Part shown: piece by piece, positions 25,987-35,383 of the stretch | Position numbering within the stretch: the stretch's first letter is position 1 | How the letters are laid out: every line of letters starts with the position of its first letter | From: Xylanimonas cellulosilytica DSM 15894 | Lineage (GTDB): Bacteria; Actinomycetota; Actinomycetes; Actinomycetales; Cellulomonadaceae | NCBI RefSeq assembly: GCF_000024965.1 | Contig: NC_013530.1 | Coordinates: forward strand, 1,240,001 to 1,304,000 | Length of the DNA stretch: 64,000 nt | Direction of reading: 5' to 3' | The notes under the pieces: model-generated | The model's input: only the letters and a program-made list of their open reading frames with translations | What the model was told of the DNA's origin: nothing | Databases searched by the model: none | Translations under genes and position numbers: made by a program

Positions 25987-26532
25987 ATGCAGCTCGTCGT
26001 CGCCCGGATCAGCAAGGCGCACTCCCTGCGCGGCGAGGTCGCGCTCGACCTGCGCACCGACGACCCCGAGTCGCGGCTGCCCGTCGGCGCGGTGCTGGCC
26101 ACCGACCCGCCCGAAGCGGGCCCTCTGACCGTGCTGAGCCGGCGGCTGCACCAGGGCCGCTGGCTCGTGAAGTTCGCCGAGGTCGCCGACCGCACCGCCG
26201 CCGAGGCGCTGCGCGGCGTCGAGCTCGTCGTCGAGGCCGACGCCTCCGACGAGGAGGACGCCTGGTACCCGCACGAGCTGCAGGGCCTGCGCGTCGAGCT
26301 GCTGGACGGCACCGTCGTCGGCGAGGTCGTGACGCTCGAGCACCTGCCCGCGCACGACGCGCTGCTGATCGAGGAGACGGGGGGAGCGCGCACGCTCATC
26401 CCGTTCGTCACCGCGATCGTGCCCGTCGTCGACGTCGCCGGAGGCCGCGTCGTGCTCGACCCGCCGGGGGGCCTGCTCGCGTCCGACGCCGCGAACCTCG
26501 TGATCACCGACGAGACGCGCGGGGAGGACTAG
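25987..26532 (+). CDS. rimM: Ribosome maturation factor RimM
   Basis: A 181-residue factor assisting 30S head maturation through S19. The N-terminal RimM barrel starts [24 protein letters not shown] (two stretches), followed by a PRC-barrel (~95-170, DLHELQGL-like [11 protein letters not shown] and [10 protein letters not shown]). ATG 25987 follows CCAGGAGGACCC. The stop overlaps trmD by one base (TAGTG). Confidence 0.95.
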   Translation: MQLVVARISKAHSLRGEVALDLRTDDPESRLPVGAVLATDPPEAGPLTVLSRRLHQGRWLVKFAEVADRTAAEALRGVELVVEADASDEEDAWYPHELQGLRVELLDGTVVGEVVTLEHLPAHDALLIEETGGARTLIPFVTAIVPVVDVAGGRVVLDPPGGLLASDAANLVITDETRGED

Positions 26533-27314
26533 TGCGCGTCGACGTCGTCACCGTCTTCCCGGACTACCTGGCCGCGCTGGACCTGTCGCTGATCGGCAAG
26601 GCCCGCCAGGCCGGGCTGCTCGACCTGCGGGTGCACGATCTGCGCGACTGGACCACCGACCGGCACCGCACCGTCGACGACACCCCGTTCGGCGGGGGAG
26701 CGGGCATGGTCATGCGCCCCGACGTCTGGGGCACGGCGCTCGACGACGTGCTCGGCGACGACGGTCACCTGGTGGTCCCGACGCCGTCGGGCGAGGTGTT
26801 CACGCAGCGGCACGCCGAGGCGCTGGCGACCGAGGAGCACCTGGTGTTCGCGTGCGGGCGCTACGAGGGCATCGACGCGCGTGTGGCCGAGCACTACCGG
26901 GCCTCGGGGCGGCGCGTGAGCGAGCTGTCGATCGGCGACTACGTGCTCAACGGCGGGGAGGTTGCGACGCTCGTCATGGTCGAAGCCGTCGGGCGGCTGC
27001 TGCCGGGCGTCGTCGGCAACCCCGAGTCCCTCGTCGAGGAGTCGCACGGCGCCGCCGGGCTGCTGGAGTACCCCGTGTACACCAAGCCGCCGGTCTGGGC
27101 CGAGCACGAGATCCCGGAGGTGCTGCTGAGCGGGCACCACGCCAAGATCGCCCGGTGGCGGCGCGATCGCGCCCTCGAGCGGACGGCGACTCGCCGCCCG
27201 GACCTGATCGCGGCCCTCGACGTCGCGGCTCTCGACAAGCACGACCTGGCGACGCTGGCAGACCTCGGCTGGCACGTCATGGACGGCACCCTCCACCCCA
27301 CCGCGCCGAGGTAG
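26532..27314 (+). CDS. trmD: tRNA (guanine-N1)-methyltransferase TrmD
   Basis: SPOUT methyltransferase making m1G37 in tRNA. The 260-residue protein has [11 protein letters not shown] at the start, the [13 protein letters not shown] motif, and the trefoil-knot SAM site with [24 protein letters not shown] and [13 protein letters not shown] 26532 follows GGGGAGGACTA and overlaps the rimM stop. The terminator hairpin begins inside its last codons. Confidence 0.97.
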   Translation: MRVDVVTVFPDYLAALDLSLIGKARQAGLLDLRVHDLRDWTTDRHRTVDDTPFGGGAGMVMRPDVWGTALDDVLGDDGHLVVPTPSGEVFTQRHAEALATEEHLVFACGRYEGIDARVAEHYRASGRRVSELSIGDYVLNGGEVATLVMVEAVGRLLPGVVGNPESLVEESHGAAGLLEYPVYTKPPVWAEHEIPEVLLSGHHAKIARWRRDRALERTATRRPDLIAALDVAALDKHDLATLADLGWHVMDGTLHPTAPR

Positions 27315-27332
27315 TACGGCGTACTACCTCGG
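27306..27332 (+). terminator. Terminator overlapping the trmD stop codon
   Basis: A perfect 12-bp stem CCGAGGTAGTAC (27306-27317) with its complement (27321-27332) and a GGC loop; the TAG stop lies in the left arm. Confidence 0.75.
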
Positions 27333-27544
27333 GGATTCGGCCGATCTGGTGGGGGTGTGGCAAGATTGGCCGTCGGTGCGCCCGCAGCCGTATCCCGGCC
27401 TCTGCCACGGGGGAGACGTTCGAAGCGAGCAACTCGAAGCGAACAACGCGGCACGCACTGGCAACACACCATCCAAGCACCGACCCGCGCGTCCCTGCGC
27501 GGGCCAGACATGCGCCTGACCTGTGGCAGGCGGGGAGAACGACC
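27333..27544 (+). promoter_or_regulatory. rplS promoter and leader
   Basis: After the trmD terminator, TTCGGC (27336), a 19-bp spacer and CAAGAT (27361-27366) form a weak promoter candidate. The rest is a leader of about 170 nt with two small hairpins, CCCGCGC/GCGCGGG (27483-27502) and CGCCTG/CAGGCG (27512-27531), the second just before GGGGAGAACGACC. Autogenous control by L19 is possible but not shown by sequence. Confidence 0.4.
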
Positions 27545-27898
27545 ATGCACAAGCTCGACATCGTCGACGCGGCGTCGCTGCGCACCGACATCCCGGACTT
27601 CCGCGCCGGTGACACCGTCAAGGTCAACGTCAAGGTCGTCGAGGGCAACCGCTCGCGCATCCAGGCGTTCCAGGGCGTCTGCATCGGCCGCTCCGGCGGC
27701 GGCGTCCGCGAGACGTTCACCGTCCGCAAGATCAGCTTCGGCGTCGGCGTGGAGCGCACGTTCCCGCTGCACGCCCCGACGATCGACACGCTCGAGCTCG
27801 TGACCCGCGGTGACGTGCGTCGCGCCAAGCTCTACTACCTGCGCGCGCTGCGCGGCAAGAAGGCGAAGATCAAGGAGAAGCGCGACACGACGCGCTGA
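27545..27898 (+). CDS. rplS: 50S ribosomal protein L19
   Basis: A 117-residue ribosomal protein at the 30S-50S interface. Typical segments are [26 protein letters not shown] (two stretches), [10 protein letters not shown]-like [13 protein letters not shown], and the C-terminal RRAKLYYLR and KIKEKR. ATG 27545 follows GGGGAGAACGACC. Confidence 0.97.
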   Translation: MHKLDIVDAASLRTDIPDFRAGDTVKVNVKVVEGNRSRIQAFQGVCIGRSGGGVRETFTVRKISFGVGVERTFPLHAPTIDTLELVTRGDVRRAKLYYLRALRGKKAKIKEKRDTTR

Positions 27899-27928
27899 TC
27901 ACAGCTGCACCGGGGCCTCGGCCTCCGA

Positions 27929-27966
27929 CCGACGGGCGGTCCTTCCACGGGAGGGCCGCCCGTCGG
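27929..27966 (+). terminator. Terminator after rplS
   Basis: An 11-bp stem CCGACGGGCGG (27929-27939) with its complement at 27956-27966; the inner TCC...GGA pairs extend it. Confidence 0.75.
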
Positions 27967-28056
27967 CGTCTGCACGTCGGTGCTCGTCGGCGGCACGGCC
28001 CGCGGCGTGGGCCCGTCGTCGCACACCGGTGTGCGGGCGATGGGAGAGTGGGTTCC

Positions 28057-28860
28057 GTGACAGAATCCGACCCCGTGACGCACCCGCAGCCCATGCCCGA
28101 CCCGTCTCCCGACGGGATCCACCACGCAGGGCTCGGCACCGGCCGCCCCGCCGCCCACGCGAGCGGCAACGGCCGCCCGGGGGCGGCGTCCCGTGGGCTC
28201 GGCCTGCTGCGGGAGACCGCGATCATCGTGGTCAGCGCGCTGGTGCTGTCATGGCTCATCAAGACGCTGCTGGTGCAGGCGTTCTACATCCCGAGCCCGT
28301 CGATGTACGACACGCTGGTCGAGGGCGACCGCGTGATGGTCTCGCGGCTCGTCCCGCGGGTGCTGGACATCCATCGTGGCGACATCGTGGTGTTCAAGGA
28401 TCCGGGCGGCTGGCTCGACCCGTACGTGCCGCCGGACCACGGCCCGATCGGGAACGCTGTGGTGACCGGGCTGACGGCCGTGGGCCTCATGCCGCAGGAC
28501 ACGGGCGAGCACCTCATCAAGCGGGTCATCGGCCTGCCGGGCGACCACGTGACCTGCTGCGACGCGGACGGCCAGGTCGACGTCAACGGAGTGGCCATCA
28601 CCGAGACCCCGTACCTGCGGCCGGGGCAGGTCCCCAGCAAGGCGTCGTTCGACGTCGTCGTGCCCGACGGCATGCTGTTCGTCCTGGGTGACAACCGGGG
28701 CGACTCCGCGGACTCGCGCGCGCACCTCGGCAACCCCGGCGGCGGGTTCGTGCCGGTCGACAACGTCGTCGGGACGGCGTTCGCGACCGTGTGGCCGTTC
28801 CCGCGCGCGACCTGGCACCGCAACCCCGGTGACGTGTTCGAGCAGGTACCCGCACCATGA
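28057..28860 (+). CDS. lepB: Signal peptidase I
   Basis: Membrane-bound serine-lysine protease that cleaves Sec and Tat signal peptides. The 267-residue protein has a cytoplasmic Pro/Gly-rich N-terminus, one transmembrane helix (~50-72), box [10 protein letters not shown] (Ser82), box [13 protein letters not shown] (Lys155) and box [16 protein letters not shown] 28057 is chosen with GGGAG 10 bp upstream; GTG 28048 is possible. The stop overlaps rnhB by 4 bp (ATGA). Confidence 0.93.
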   Translation: MTESDPVTHPQPMPDPSPDGIHHAGLGTGRPAAHASGNGRPGAASRGLGLLRETAIIVVSALVLSWLIKTLLVQAFYIPSPSMYDTLVEGDRVMVSRLVPRVLDIHRGDIVVFKDPGGWLDPYVPPDHGPIGNAVVTGLTAVGLMPQDTGEHLIKRVIGLPGDHVTCCDADGQVDVNGVAITETPYLRPGQVPSKASFDVVVPDGMLFVLGDNRGDSADSRAHLGNPGGGFVPVDNVVGTAFATVWPFPRATWHRNPGDVFEQVPAP

Positions 28861-29675
28861 CCGCCGAGCCCACCGCCGCCCGCGCGGGGTCCGCGCGCCG
28901 TCCGACGCCGACGCTGCGCACCGAGCGGGCGCTGATCTCCTCGGGTGCGCGGTTGGTCGCCGGGATGGACGAGGTGGGGCGCGGTGCGCTGGCCGGCCCG
29001 GTGAGCGTCGGCGTCGTCGTCGTGGACGCTGCGACCCGCACCGCGCCGAAGGGCGTGGCGGACTCGAAGCTGCTCACGCCGGCCGCGCGCGAGGCGCTCG
29101 TGCCGCAGCTCCAGCGGTGGCCGGTCGCGTGGGCGGTGGGGCACGCCGGGCCCGCCGAGATCGACGCGCACGGCATCATCGCGGCGCTGCGCATCGCGGG
29201 GCGGCGCGCGTTGTCCCAGGTGCGGCGCGTGTGCGGCGACGTCGACCTGGTGCTGCTGGACGGGTCGCACGACTGGCTGACGCGACCCCAGGCGGATCTG
29301 TTCGAGGCCGTCGAGCTCGACGTCGCGGGTGCGCCCGAGACCGACCCCACGGTGCGGACGCTGGTCAAGGCGGACCTGCAGTGCGCGTCGGTGGCCGCGG
29401 CCAGCGTGCTCGCCAAGGTGGAGCGCGACCTGCTGCTCACGCGGCTGGCGCGGCAGTACCCGGCCTACGCCTGGGACCAGAACAAGGGCTACTCCGCTCC
29501 GGCGCACCTGGACGCCCTGCGGTTGCACGGCACGACGCCGCAGCACCGGCGGTCGTGGAACCTGCGGTCGACCACCGAGGCCGCCACGCCGGGCGCGACG
29601 ACGTTCGGGCAGGCCGTCGCCGAGGGCCTCGACGTGTGGGCCGACTCGCCCGCCGAGGCGAACCTGCGAGGATGA
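28857..29675 (+). CDS. rnhB: Ribonuclease HII
   Basis: Removes ribonucleotides and RNA from RNA-DNA hybrids. The 272-residue enzyme has the [15 protein letters not shown] motif (catalytic Asp38, Glu39), [26 protein letters not shown], and [18 protein letters not shown]. There is an N-terminal 30-residue extension. It overlaps lepB by 4 bp. Confidence 0.96.
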   Translation: MTAEPTAARAGSARRPTPTLRTERALISSGARLVAGMDEVGRGALAGPVSVGVVVVDAATRTAPKGVADSKLLTPAAREALVPQLQRWPVAWAVGHAGPAEIDAHGIIAALRIAGRRALSQVRRVCGDVDLVLLDGSHDWLTRPQADLFEAVELDVAGAPETDPTVRTLVKADLQCASVAAASVLAKVERDLLLTRLARQYPAYAWDQNKGYSAPAHLDALRLHGTTPQHRRSWNLRSTTEAATPGATTFGQAVAEGLDVWADSPAEANLRG

Positions 29676-29679
29676 GCCG

Positions 29680-29979
29680 GTGAGCGCCGAAGACCTCGAG
29701 AACTACGAGACCGAGATGGAGCTCGCCCTCTACCGCGAGTACCGCGACGTGGTGAGCCTGTTCTCGTACGTGGTGGAGACCGAGCGCCGCTTCTACCTGG
29801 CCAACCAGGTGGACCTGCAGGTGCGTTCCGCGGCGGGCGAGGTGTACTTCGAGCTGCGGCTCGGCGATGCCTGGGTGTGGGACGTGTACCGCTCGGCCCG
29901 GTTCGTGAAGTCGGTGCGCGTCGTGACGTTCAAGGACGTCAACGTCGAGGAGCTCGCCAAGGCCGACCTGGCCCTGTAG
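29680..29979 (+). CDS. DUF2469 family protein
   Basis: A 99-residue acidic protein conserved downstream of rnhB in actinobacteria (Rv2901c in M. tuberculosis). It begins SAEDLENYETEMELALYREYRDV and ends with FKDVNVEEL. No signal peptide or membrane segment was seen and the function is unknown. GTG 29680 lies 5 bp after the rnhB stop with GAGGATGAGCC as ribosome binding site inside rnhB's end. Confidence 0.88.
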   Translation: MSAEDLENYETEMELALYREYRDVVSLFSYVVETERRFYLANQVDLQVRSAAGEVYFELRLGDAWVWDVYRSARFVKSVRVVTFKDVNVEELAKADLAL

Positions 29980-30115
29980 CGCGGTCGCCACCGCGGAATC
30001 CCGGGCGAGGTGGGCGACGGCCGCCTGTGGACGACGCGACTCGTGCACAGGTGCGCGCTCGGCGCCGGTTGAAGTCCCGCTGTGTCCGCCACGCTTCGGC
30101 GCGGAGGTGGTCGCG

Positions 30116-30484
30116 GTGGCGGCGAAGGACGACGTGGGGCGGCGGGGCGAGCAGCTCGCCGCGGAGCTCCTGACGGACGAGGGGTACACCCTGCTGGCGC
30201 GCAACTGGCGCGGGCAGGAGGGCGAGCTCGATCTGGTGGCGCTCGACGGCACCACGCTGGTGGCGATCGAGGCCAAGACGCGTAGCGGGACGCGCTACGG
30301 GCACCCGGCCGAGGCGGTGACGCCGCGCAAGCTCGCCCGGCTGCGCCGGTTGACGGGCCAATGGCTCACCGAGCACGGCCGTGAACTGCGGCACCGGTTC
30401 CGCGACGTGCGCATCGACGTCGTCGCGGTGACGCTCCCGCGTGACGCCGCGGCGACCGTCGAGCTGCTGCGCGGGGTCAGCTGA
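30116..30484 (+). CDS. YraN / UPF0102 family nuclease-like protein
   Basis: A 122-residue member of UPF0102, with a restriction-endonuclease-like fold: GRRGEQLAAELLTDEGY, RNWRGQEGELDLVA and LVAIEAKTR (the E-x-K of the PD-(D/E)xK motif). The family's role in DNA processing is not well defined; linkage to comM and dprA is conserved. GTG 30116 has GGAGG 8 bp upstream, so it is preferred to GTG 30107, which overlaps that site. It overlaps comM by one base. Confidence 0.9.
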   Translation: MAAKDDVGRRGEQLAAELLTDEGYTLLARNWRGQEGELDLVALDGTTLVAIEAKTRSGTRYGHPAEAVTPRKLARLRRLTGQWLTEHGRELRHRFRDVRIDVVAVTLPRDAAATVELLRGVS

Positions 30485-32013
30485 TGGCCCTGGGGACGAC
30501 GGCGGCCGTCGCGCTGGTGGGCCTGTCGGGGCACGTCGTCGAGGTGCAGGCGCAGCTCGCGTACTCGGTGCCGGGCTTCGTGCTGGTCGGCCTGCCCGAC
30601 ACCGCGCTGAGCGAGTCGCGCGACCGCGTGCGGGCCGCGGTGCTGTCCAGCCGCATCGACTGGCCGAACCGCAAGATCACCGTGAACCTGTCGCCCGCGT
30701 CGCTGCCCAAGCGGGGGTCGGGCTTCGACCTCGCGATCGCCGTCGCGGTGCTCGCGGGCTCCGGCGAGATCCCGGCCGCCGGTCTCGACCGCGTGGTGCA
30801 TGTCGGCGAGCTCGGCCTCGACGGCCGCCTGCAGCCCGTGCGGGGCGTGCTGCCCATGGTGGCCGCCGCCGTCGCGTCCGGGTTCCGTGACGTCGTCGTG
30901 CCCACCGCCGACGTCGCGGAGGCGTCGCTGGTTCCCGGTGTGCGCGTGCGCGGCGCGACCACGCTGGCCGACGTGGTCGTGCTGCACGGGGGCACGCCGC
31001 GGTCCGTTCCGGACGTCGAGCCGGTGCGCCCGCCGCGCGTCGGCGTCGAGCCGCGCGCGGCAGGGGACCTGGCCGACGTGCTCGGTCAGGACATCCCGCG
31101 GCTCGCCCTCGAGATCGCCGCAGCGGGCGGGCACCATCTGCTGTTCACCGGCCCGCCCGGTGCGGGCAAGACGATGCTCGCGTCCCGCCTGCCGGGGATC
31201 CTGCCCGACCTCACGGAGACCGAGGCCGTCGAGGTGACGGCCGTGCACTCGGTGGCCGGGACGTTCGACCCGGGCGCAGGCCTGATGACGCGCCCGCCGT
31301 ACGAGGACCCGCACCACACCGCCACGGCGGCAGCCGTCGTCGGGGGTGGCAGCGGGCTGCCGCGGCCCGGCGCGGCGTCGCGGGCGCACCGAGGGGTCCT
31401 CTTTCTGGACGAAGCACCAGAGTTCGGACAGCGCGTGCTGGAGACGCTGCGCCAGCCGCTCGAGCACGGCGAGCTCGTCATCCACCGGGCGGCCGGTGCC
31501 GCGCGGTTCCCCGCACGGTTCCAGCTCGTGCTCGCCGCCAACCCGTGCCCGTGCGGCAAGGCGGGCGGCAAAGGGCTGGGCTGCTCCTGCACCCCGATGG
31601 CGCGGCGCCGCTACCTCGGCAAGCTGTCCGGCCCTCTGCTCGACCGGGTCGACCTCCAGGTGCACGTCGAGGCCGTCGGCAAGGACGGCATGCGGGGCGC
31701 GCCCGGAGAGTCCACCGAGGTCGTGGCGGCCCGCGTGCGGGCTGCCCGGGCCGCCACCCGCGAACGGCTCACCGGCACCCCGTGGACCCTCAACGCCCAG
31801 GTGCCCGGCACCTGGCTGCGCGAACGGTTCCGCGGCCGGTGGGCCGTGCTCCGCCCCGTCGACGAAGCCCTCGACAGCGGGCTGCTCTCGCTGCGCGGCG
31901 CCGACCGCGTGCTGCGGCTCGCGTACACCGTCGCCGACGTCGGCGGCCGCGGGGAGCCCACCGCCGCCGACGTCGGACTCGCCCTGACCCTGCGCACCGG
32001 GAGGCCCGTATGA
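30484..32013 (+). CDS. comM: ComM/YifB family AAA+ ATPase (Mg-chelatase-like)
   Basis: A 509-residue AAA+ protein; ComM homologues are hexameric helicases promoting branch migration in natural transformation and recombination. An N-terminal Lon-like domain (GLPDTALSESRDRVRAA, SRIDWPNRKITVNLSPA) is followed by Walker A FTGPPGAGKTMLA, Walker B VLFLDEAPEF and a C-terminal Mg-chelatase lid with CPCG and CSCTP cysteines. ATG 30484 overlaps the upstream stop (TGATG), and its own stop overlaps dprA (ATGA). Confidence 0.94.
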   Translation: MALGTTAAVALVGLSGHVVEVQAQLAYSVPGFVLVGLPDTALSESRDRVRAAVLSSRIDWPNRKITVNLSPASLPKRGSGFDLAIAVAVLAGSGEIPAAGLDRVVHVGELGLDGRLQPVRGVLPMVAAAVASGFRDVVVPTADVAEASLVPGVRVRGATTLADVVVLHGGTPRSVPDVEPVRPPRVGVEPRAAGDLADVLGQDIPRLALEIAAAGGHHLLFTGPPGAGKTMLASRLPGILPDLTETEAVEVTAVHSVAGTFDPGAGLMTRPPYEDPHHTATAAAVVGGGSGLPRPGAASRAHRGVLFLDEAPEFGQRVLETLRQPLEHGELVIHRAAGAARFPARFQLVLAANPCPCGKAGGKGLGCSCTPMARRRYLGKLSGPLLDRVDLQVHVEAVGKDGMRGAPGESTEVVAARVRAARAATRERLTGTPWTLNAQVPGTWLRERFRGRWAVLRPVDEALDSGLLSLRGADRVLRLAYTVADVGGRGEPTAADVGLALTLRTGRPV

Positions 32014-33218
32014 GCACCCTGCCCTTCGACCTCGACGACCCGCTCCTCGCGGCGGCCGCGTGGAGCCGGATCGCCGAACCGGGGGACGAGGTGGCAGGCG
32101 CGCTGGTCGCCCACCTCGGCGCACCCGGTGCCTTGCGCTGGCTCGTCGACCAGGAACGCGCCGTGCTGCTCGAGTCCCCGCTCCCGGCCGGGTCGGTGAG
32201 CGCCCAGCGCGCCCTCGCCGCGGGCGTCGCGCGGTGGTCGCCGCGCCTCGACGGGCTCGACCCGCGCCGCGAGCTCGCCGTCCTGGAACGCACCGGCGGC
32301 ACCGTGCTGCTCCCCGGCGACGACCGGTGGCCGCACCGGCTGGCCGACCTCGGCGCCGCCGCACCCTTCGCGCTGTGGGTGCGCGGGCAGCCCGACCTCG
32401 GTGCCGCCTGCCGCCGGTCCGTCGCCGTCGTCGGCGCACGCGCCTCGACGTCTTATGGGGAGCACGTCACCGCCCAGCTCGTCGCCGGGCTCGTGGACCG
32501 GGGGTTCACGGTGGTCTCGGGCGGCGCGTACGGGATCGACGCCGTCGCCCACCGTGCCGCACTGGTCAACGGCGGACCCACGGTGGCCGTCATGGCGGGC
32601 GGCGTCGACCGGTTCTACCCGCAGGGCAACCACGAGCTGCTGCGCCGCGTCGCCGAGACGGGCACCGTGGTCGCCGAGGTGCCGCCCGGCAGCACCCCGT
32701 TCAAGCAACGGTTCCTGGCCCGCAACCGCGTCATCGCGGCCATGACCGCGGCCACCGTCGTCGTCGAGGCCGCATGGCGCTCCGGCGCGCTGTCCACCGC
32801 CCGCCGCGCGGCCGACCTGCTGCGGCCCGTCGGCGCCGTACCCGGCCCCGTCACGTCGATGGCCTCGGGCGGGTGCCACGGGCTGCTGCGCGACGGCGTC
32901 GCCACCTGCGTCACCGACGCCGCCGAGGCCGCCGAGCTCGCCGGGACCGTCGGACGGGACGCCGCCCCCGAGCGGGCTGCCGACGCCGCAGACGCCGCCG
33001 ACGTCACTGACGGGCTCGGCGACGCCGAACGGGCCGTGCTCGACGCGCTGCCCGCCCGGACCGGCACCGACGTGTCCGCGCTGTGCCGGATCGCCGGGCG
33101 CTCGCTGCCCGAGGTGCTCGGGGCGCTCGGGCTGCTCGAGTCGCGAGGGCTGGTGCGTTCCGACGGCACCCAGTGGCGCCGGGTGGTGGCGGCGGTGGCC
33201 GGCCGGGTGCGCGGCTGA
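32010..33218 (+). CDS. dprA: DNA-processing protein DprA
   Basis: Loads RecA on incoming single-stranded DNA. The 402-residue protein has an N-terminal helical region, the Rossmann-like DprA domain (SVAVVGARASTSYGEHV, VVSGGAYGIDAVAHRAAL, EVPPGSTPFKQRFLARNRVIA), and a C-terminal winged-helix region (~345-395, SALCRIAGRSLPEVLGALGLLE). An Ala/Asp-rich linker precedes the latter. With comM upstream it forms a conserved DNA-uptake or repair pair; no other competence genes are in the window. Confidence 0.95.
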   Translation: MSTLPFDLDDPLLAAAAWSRIAEPGDEVAGALVAHLGAPGALRWLVDQERAVLLESPLPAGSVSAQRALAAGVARWSPRLDGLDPRRELAVLERTGGTVLLPGDDRWPHRLADLGAAAPFALWVRGQPDLGAACRRSVAVVGARASTSYGEHVTAQLVAGLVDRGFTVVSGGAYGIDAVAHRAALVNGGPTVAVMAGGVDRFYPQGNHELLRRVAETGTVVAEVPPGSTPFKQRFLARNRVIAAMTAATVVVEAAWRSGALSTARRAADLLRPVGAVPGPVTSMASGGCHGLLRDGVATCVTDAAEAAELAGTVGRDAAPERAADAADAADVTDGLGDAERAVLDALPARTGTDVSALCRIAGRSLPEVLGALGLLESRGLVRSDGTQWRRVVAAVAGRVRG

Positions 33219-33280
33219 CCGCCGCGGGTGCGTGCGGCGACACGGCGGGCGTCCTCACCGGTGGCGGCGCCCGCCGCGTG

Positions 33281-33286
33281 CAGACT
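33281..33286 (+). promoter_or_regulatory. Candidate -10 of leaderless xerC promoter
   Basis: CAGACT seven bases before ATG 33294. The same (T/G/C)AGACT-type hexamer precedes 16810 and 17174 at equal spacing. Confidence 0.4.
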
Positions 33287-33293
33287 GGCAGGC

Positions 33294-34283
33294 ATGGCCC
33301 CGACACCACGGGTCCCCGCGCCGCACGGCGACGCGGACGCCCGCACCGCCGACCTGCCGCCCCTGCCGGCCGGGCTGGCCGACGCCGTCGCCCGGTTCGG
33401 CAAGCACCTCGACGCGCAGCGGGGCCACTCCGTGCACACGCGCCGCGCCTACCTCGCCGACGTCACCGGGCTGCTGCGCTACGCCGTCCGGCACGGCGCG
33501 CACGGGATGGACGACCTCCAGCTTCCCGTGCTGCGCGGCTGGCTCGGCGCCCAGGCCGACCGGGGCCTCGCCCGTGCCACCCTCGCCCGCCGCGGTGCGG
33601 CAGCACGAGCCTTCCTGCGCTGGGCGCACCACACCGGGCTCACCGACGCCGACGCCTCCGCCCGGCTGGCCAGCCCCAAGGTGCCGCGCACGCTGCCCAC
33701 CGTGCTCACCCCCGACGCCGCGGCCCGCATGCTCGACACCGCGCGCGACGACGCGCTCGCCGCCGAGGGCGACGACCGGCCCGCCGCCCTGCGCGCCTGG
33801 GCCGCCGCCGAGCTGCTGTACGGGTCGGGCATCCGGGTCGGTGAGCTCGTGGCGGTCGACGTGCACGACGTCGACGTGCGCGAACGCCTCGTCCGGGTGC
33901 TCGGCAAGGGTGGCAAGGAGCGGGTGGTGCCGTTCGGGGTCCCTGCCGCGCGGGCGCTCACCGCCTGGCTCGACGACGGACGCCCGGCGCTCGCGCGGGC
34001 CGGCGCGGGCACTGCGCTGCTGGTGGGGGACCGTGGTGGGCGCTGGGGGCAGCGGCAGGCCCGCGAGGCGGTGCACCGGCTGGCGGCGCGCGCCGGGGTC
34101 GACGACGTCGCCCCGCACGCCCTGCGGCACTCGGCCGCGACCCACCTGCTCCAGGGCGGCTCGGACCTGCGCAGCGTCCAGGAGGTGCTCGGGCACGCCA
34201 ACCTGGCGACGACGCAGCGCTACACGCACGTCGACGCCGAACGCCTGCGCCAGGTCTACACGCAGGCCTTCCCGCGCGCCTGA
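33294..34283 (+). CDS. xerC: Tyrosine recombinase XerC
   Basis: Resolves chromosome dimers at dif together with XerD. The 329-residue protein has the N-terminal SAM-like core-binding domain (~25-120) and the catalytic domain with Arg in GSGIRVGEL, Lys in GKGGKER, HALRHSAATHLLQGG (HxxR), and GHANLATTQRYTHV (His and Tyr nucleophile). Placement after dprA is the conserved actinobacterial location, so this is the housekeeping enzyme rather than a phage integrase. Confidence 0.93.
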   Translation: MAPTPRVPAPHGDADARTADLPPLPAGLADAVARFGKHLDAQRGHSVHTRRAYLADVTGLLRYAVRHGAHGMDDLQLPVLRGWLGAQADRGLARATLARRGAAARAFLRWAHHTGLTDADASARLASPKVPRTLPTVLTPDAAARMLDTARDDALAAEGDDRPAALRAWAAAELLYGSGIRVGELVAVDVHDVDVRERLVRVLGKGGKERVVPFGVPAARALTAWLDDGRPALARAGAGTALLVGDRGGRWGQRQAREAVHRLAARAGVDDVAPHALRHSAATHLLQGGSDLRSVQEVLGHANLATTQRYTHVDAERLRQVYTQAFPRA

Positions 34284-34303
34284 TCCGGAGACCGGTACCG
34301 GCG

Positions 34304-34885
34304 TCAGGCCGGCGGGAGCAGCACGATCGGCGGGGCGGTCCCCAGCAGGGTCAGCGGGTCCAGGTACGTGCCCCCACGTCGCACGCCCCAGTGCGCGCAG
34401 GCGGCGCCGTCGACGGCCGGGGCGAGGGCGGCGCAGTGGTCCGGGTTGGACGCGCCGCCGGGTGCTGCCGCGAGCACGCCGACGGGGTCGCCCGCCCGCA
34501 CGGCGGTGCCCCGCGGCACGGTGGCGTCCACGGGCTCGAGCGACGAGCGCAGCCCGTCGGGGTGCGTCACGACGACGACGGGCTTGCCGCCGACCGACCC
34601 CGCGAACGTGACCACCCCCGTGCCCGGCGACACGACGGCGTCGCCGCGCGCGGACCACAGGTCGACGCCCCGGTGGCCCGCCTGCCACTCGTGCTCCGGG
34701 GGATCGAAACCCCGGGCCACCTGCCCGGGGACGGGCGGCACGTAGCGGGTGGCGTTCGGTGGAGCCACCGGCGTCACGTCCGACGGCGCGGCAGCCAGCG
34801 ATGGCCCCGTCGTCGTCGGCAGCGAGAGGACGGGGACCAGGACGGCCGCTTGCACGGCGGCGGCGAGCTTCGCACGGGTCAGCAC
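34304..34885 (-). CDS. Secreted M23-family peptidase-like protein
   Basis: Peptidoglycan hydrolase-like protein of the LytM/M23 family. From GTG 34885 the 193-residue product has a signal peptide (TRAKLAAAVQAAVLVPVLS), a Pro-rich stretch and an M23 domain with zinc-site motif GHRGVDLW, GTGVVTFAGSVGGKPVVVV and CAHWGVRRGGTYLDPL. The usual HxH is reduced to one His, as in other actinobacterial LytM variants, so activity is uncertain. The reading frame opens further to 35014; the true start is not settled because no clear ribosome binding site is present. Convergent with xerC, 20 bp apart. Confidence 0.75.
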   Translation of the reverse strand: MLTRAKLAAAVQAAVLVPVLSLPTTTGPSLAAAPSDVTPVAPPNATRYVPPVPGQVARGFDPPEHEWQAGHRGVDLWSARGDAVVSPGTGVVTFAGSVGGKPVVVVTHPDGLRSSLEPVDATVPRGTAVRAGDPVGVLAAAPGGASNPDHCAALAPAVDGAACAHWGVRRGGTYLDPLTLLGTAPPIVLLPPA

Positions 34886-35014
34886 GGCGACCAGGCTGGC
34901 CGCAGGGTGCCGTGCGTGCACCGCACGGGCGGCGGGCTGTGCACAACCTCCCCGTGGGCCCGGCTGGGGGCAGCCCTCCCGCCAACGCCCACCACGACGT
35001 GACGACTGCCGCAC

Positions 35015-35383
35015 GCGCAGCAGGGCTCCCGGGCGCCGGGGCCGGCATGCGTCGGGTAGACTTCCCGCGGCGATCGGAACGCTCGCACCAACACCCTCAC
35101 CACCGGTTCACCGGCTGCGGGGGACAGGTGCGCCCGTCTCGATCGACTTCGCGCGTCACGGCGCGTCCCGCCCACCTCGTCCGAGGGAGCGGAGCGCGAC
35201 CAGGTCGGCTGTGGTCCACGCCCTCCTCCCCCGGGAGGCAGGCGGGGTGCCGGGCTGGTGTGACGCCAGGGGTGCCGCCACCCGGTGGGCACCGACAACC
35301 GAGTACCGCGGGCGGCGACAAGCCCCCGCACGATGCGCGCGACGTGCCGGAGGATCCGGGCTCGCGCGGCGAAAGGACCAGTC
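35015..35383 (+). promoter_or_regulatory. rpsB promoter and long untranslated leader
   Basis: No gene was recognised in these 369 bp. TAGACT at 35057-35062 is a good -10 and predicts a leader of about 315 nt before rpsB. Short complementary arms occur (for example CCTCCTCCCCCGGGAGGC around 35221-35240), suggesting structure. S2 represses its own operon in E. coli through the leader; something similar here is a guess. The M23 gene promoter must lie at the left end. Confidence 0.45.

Noticed and set aside
33294-34283. Phage or island integrase
   Set aside because: The tyrosine recombinase is in the conserved dprA-xerC position and has XerC features; there is no att site or tRNA nearby.
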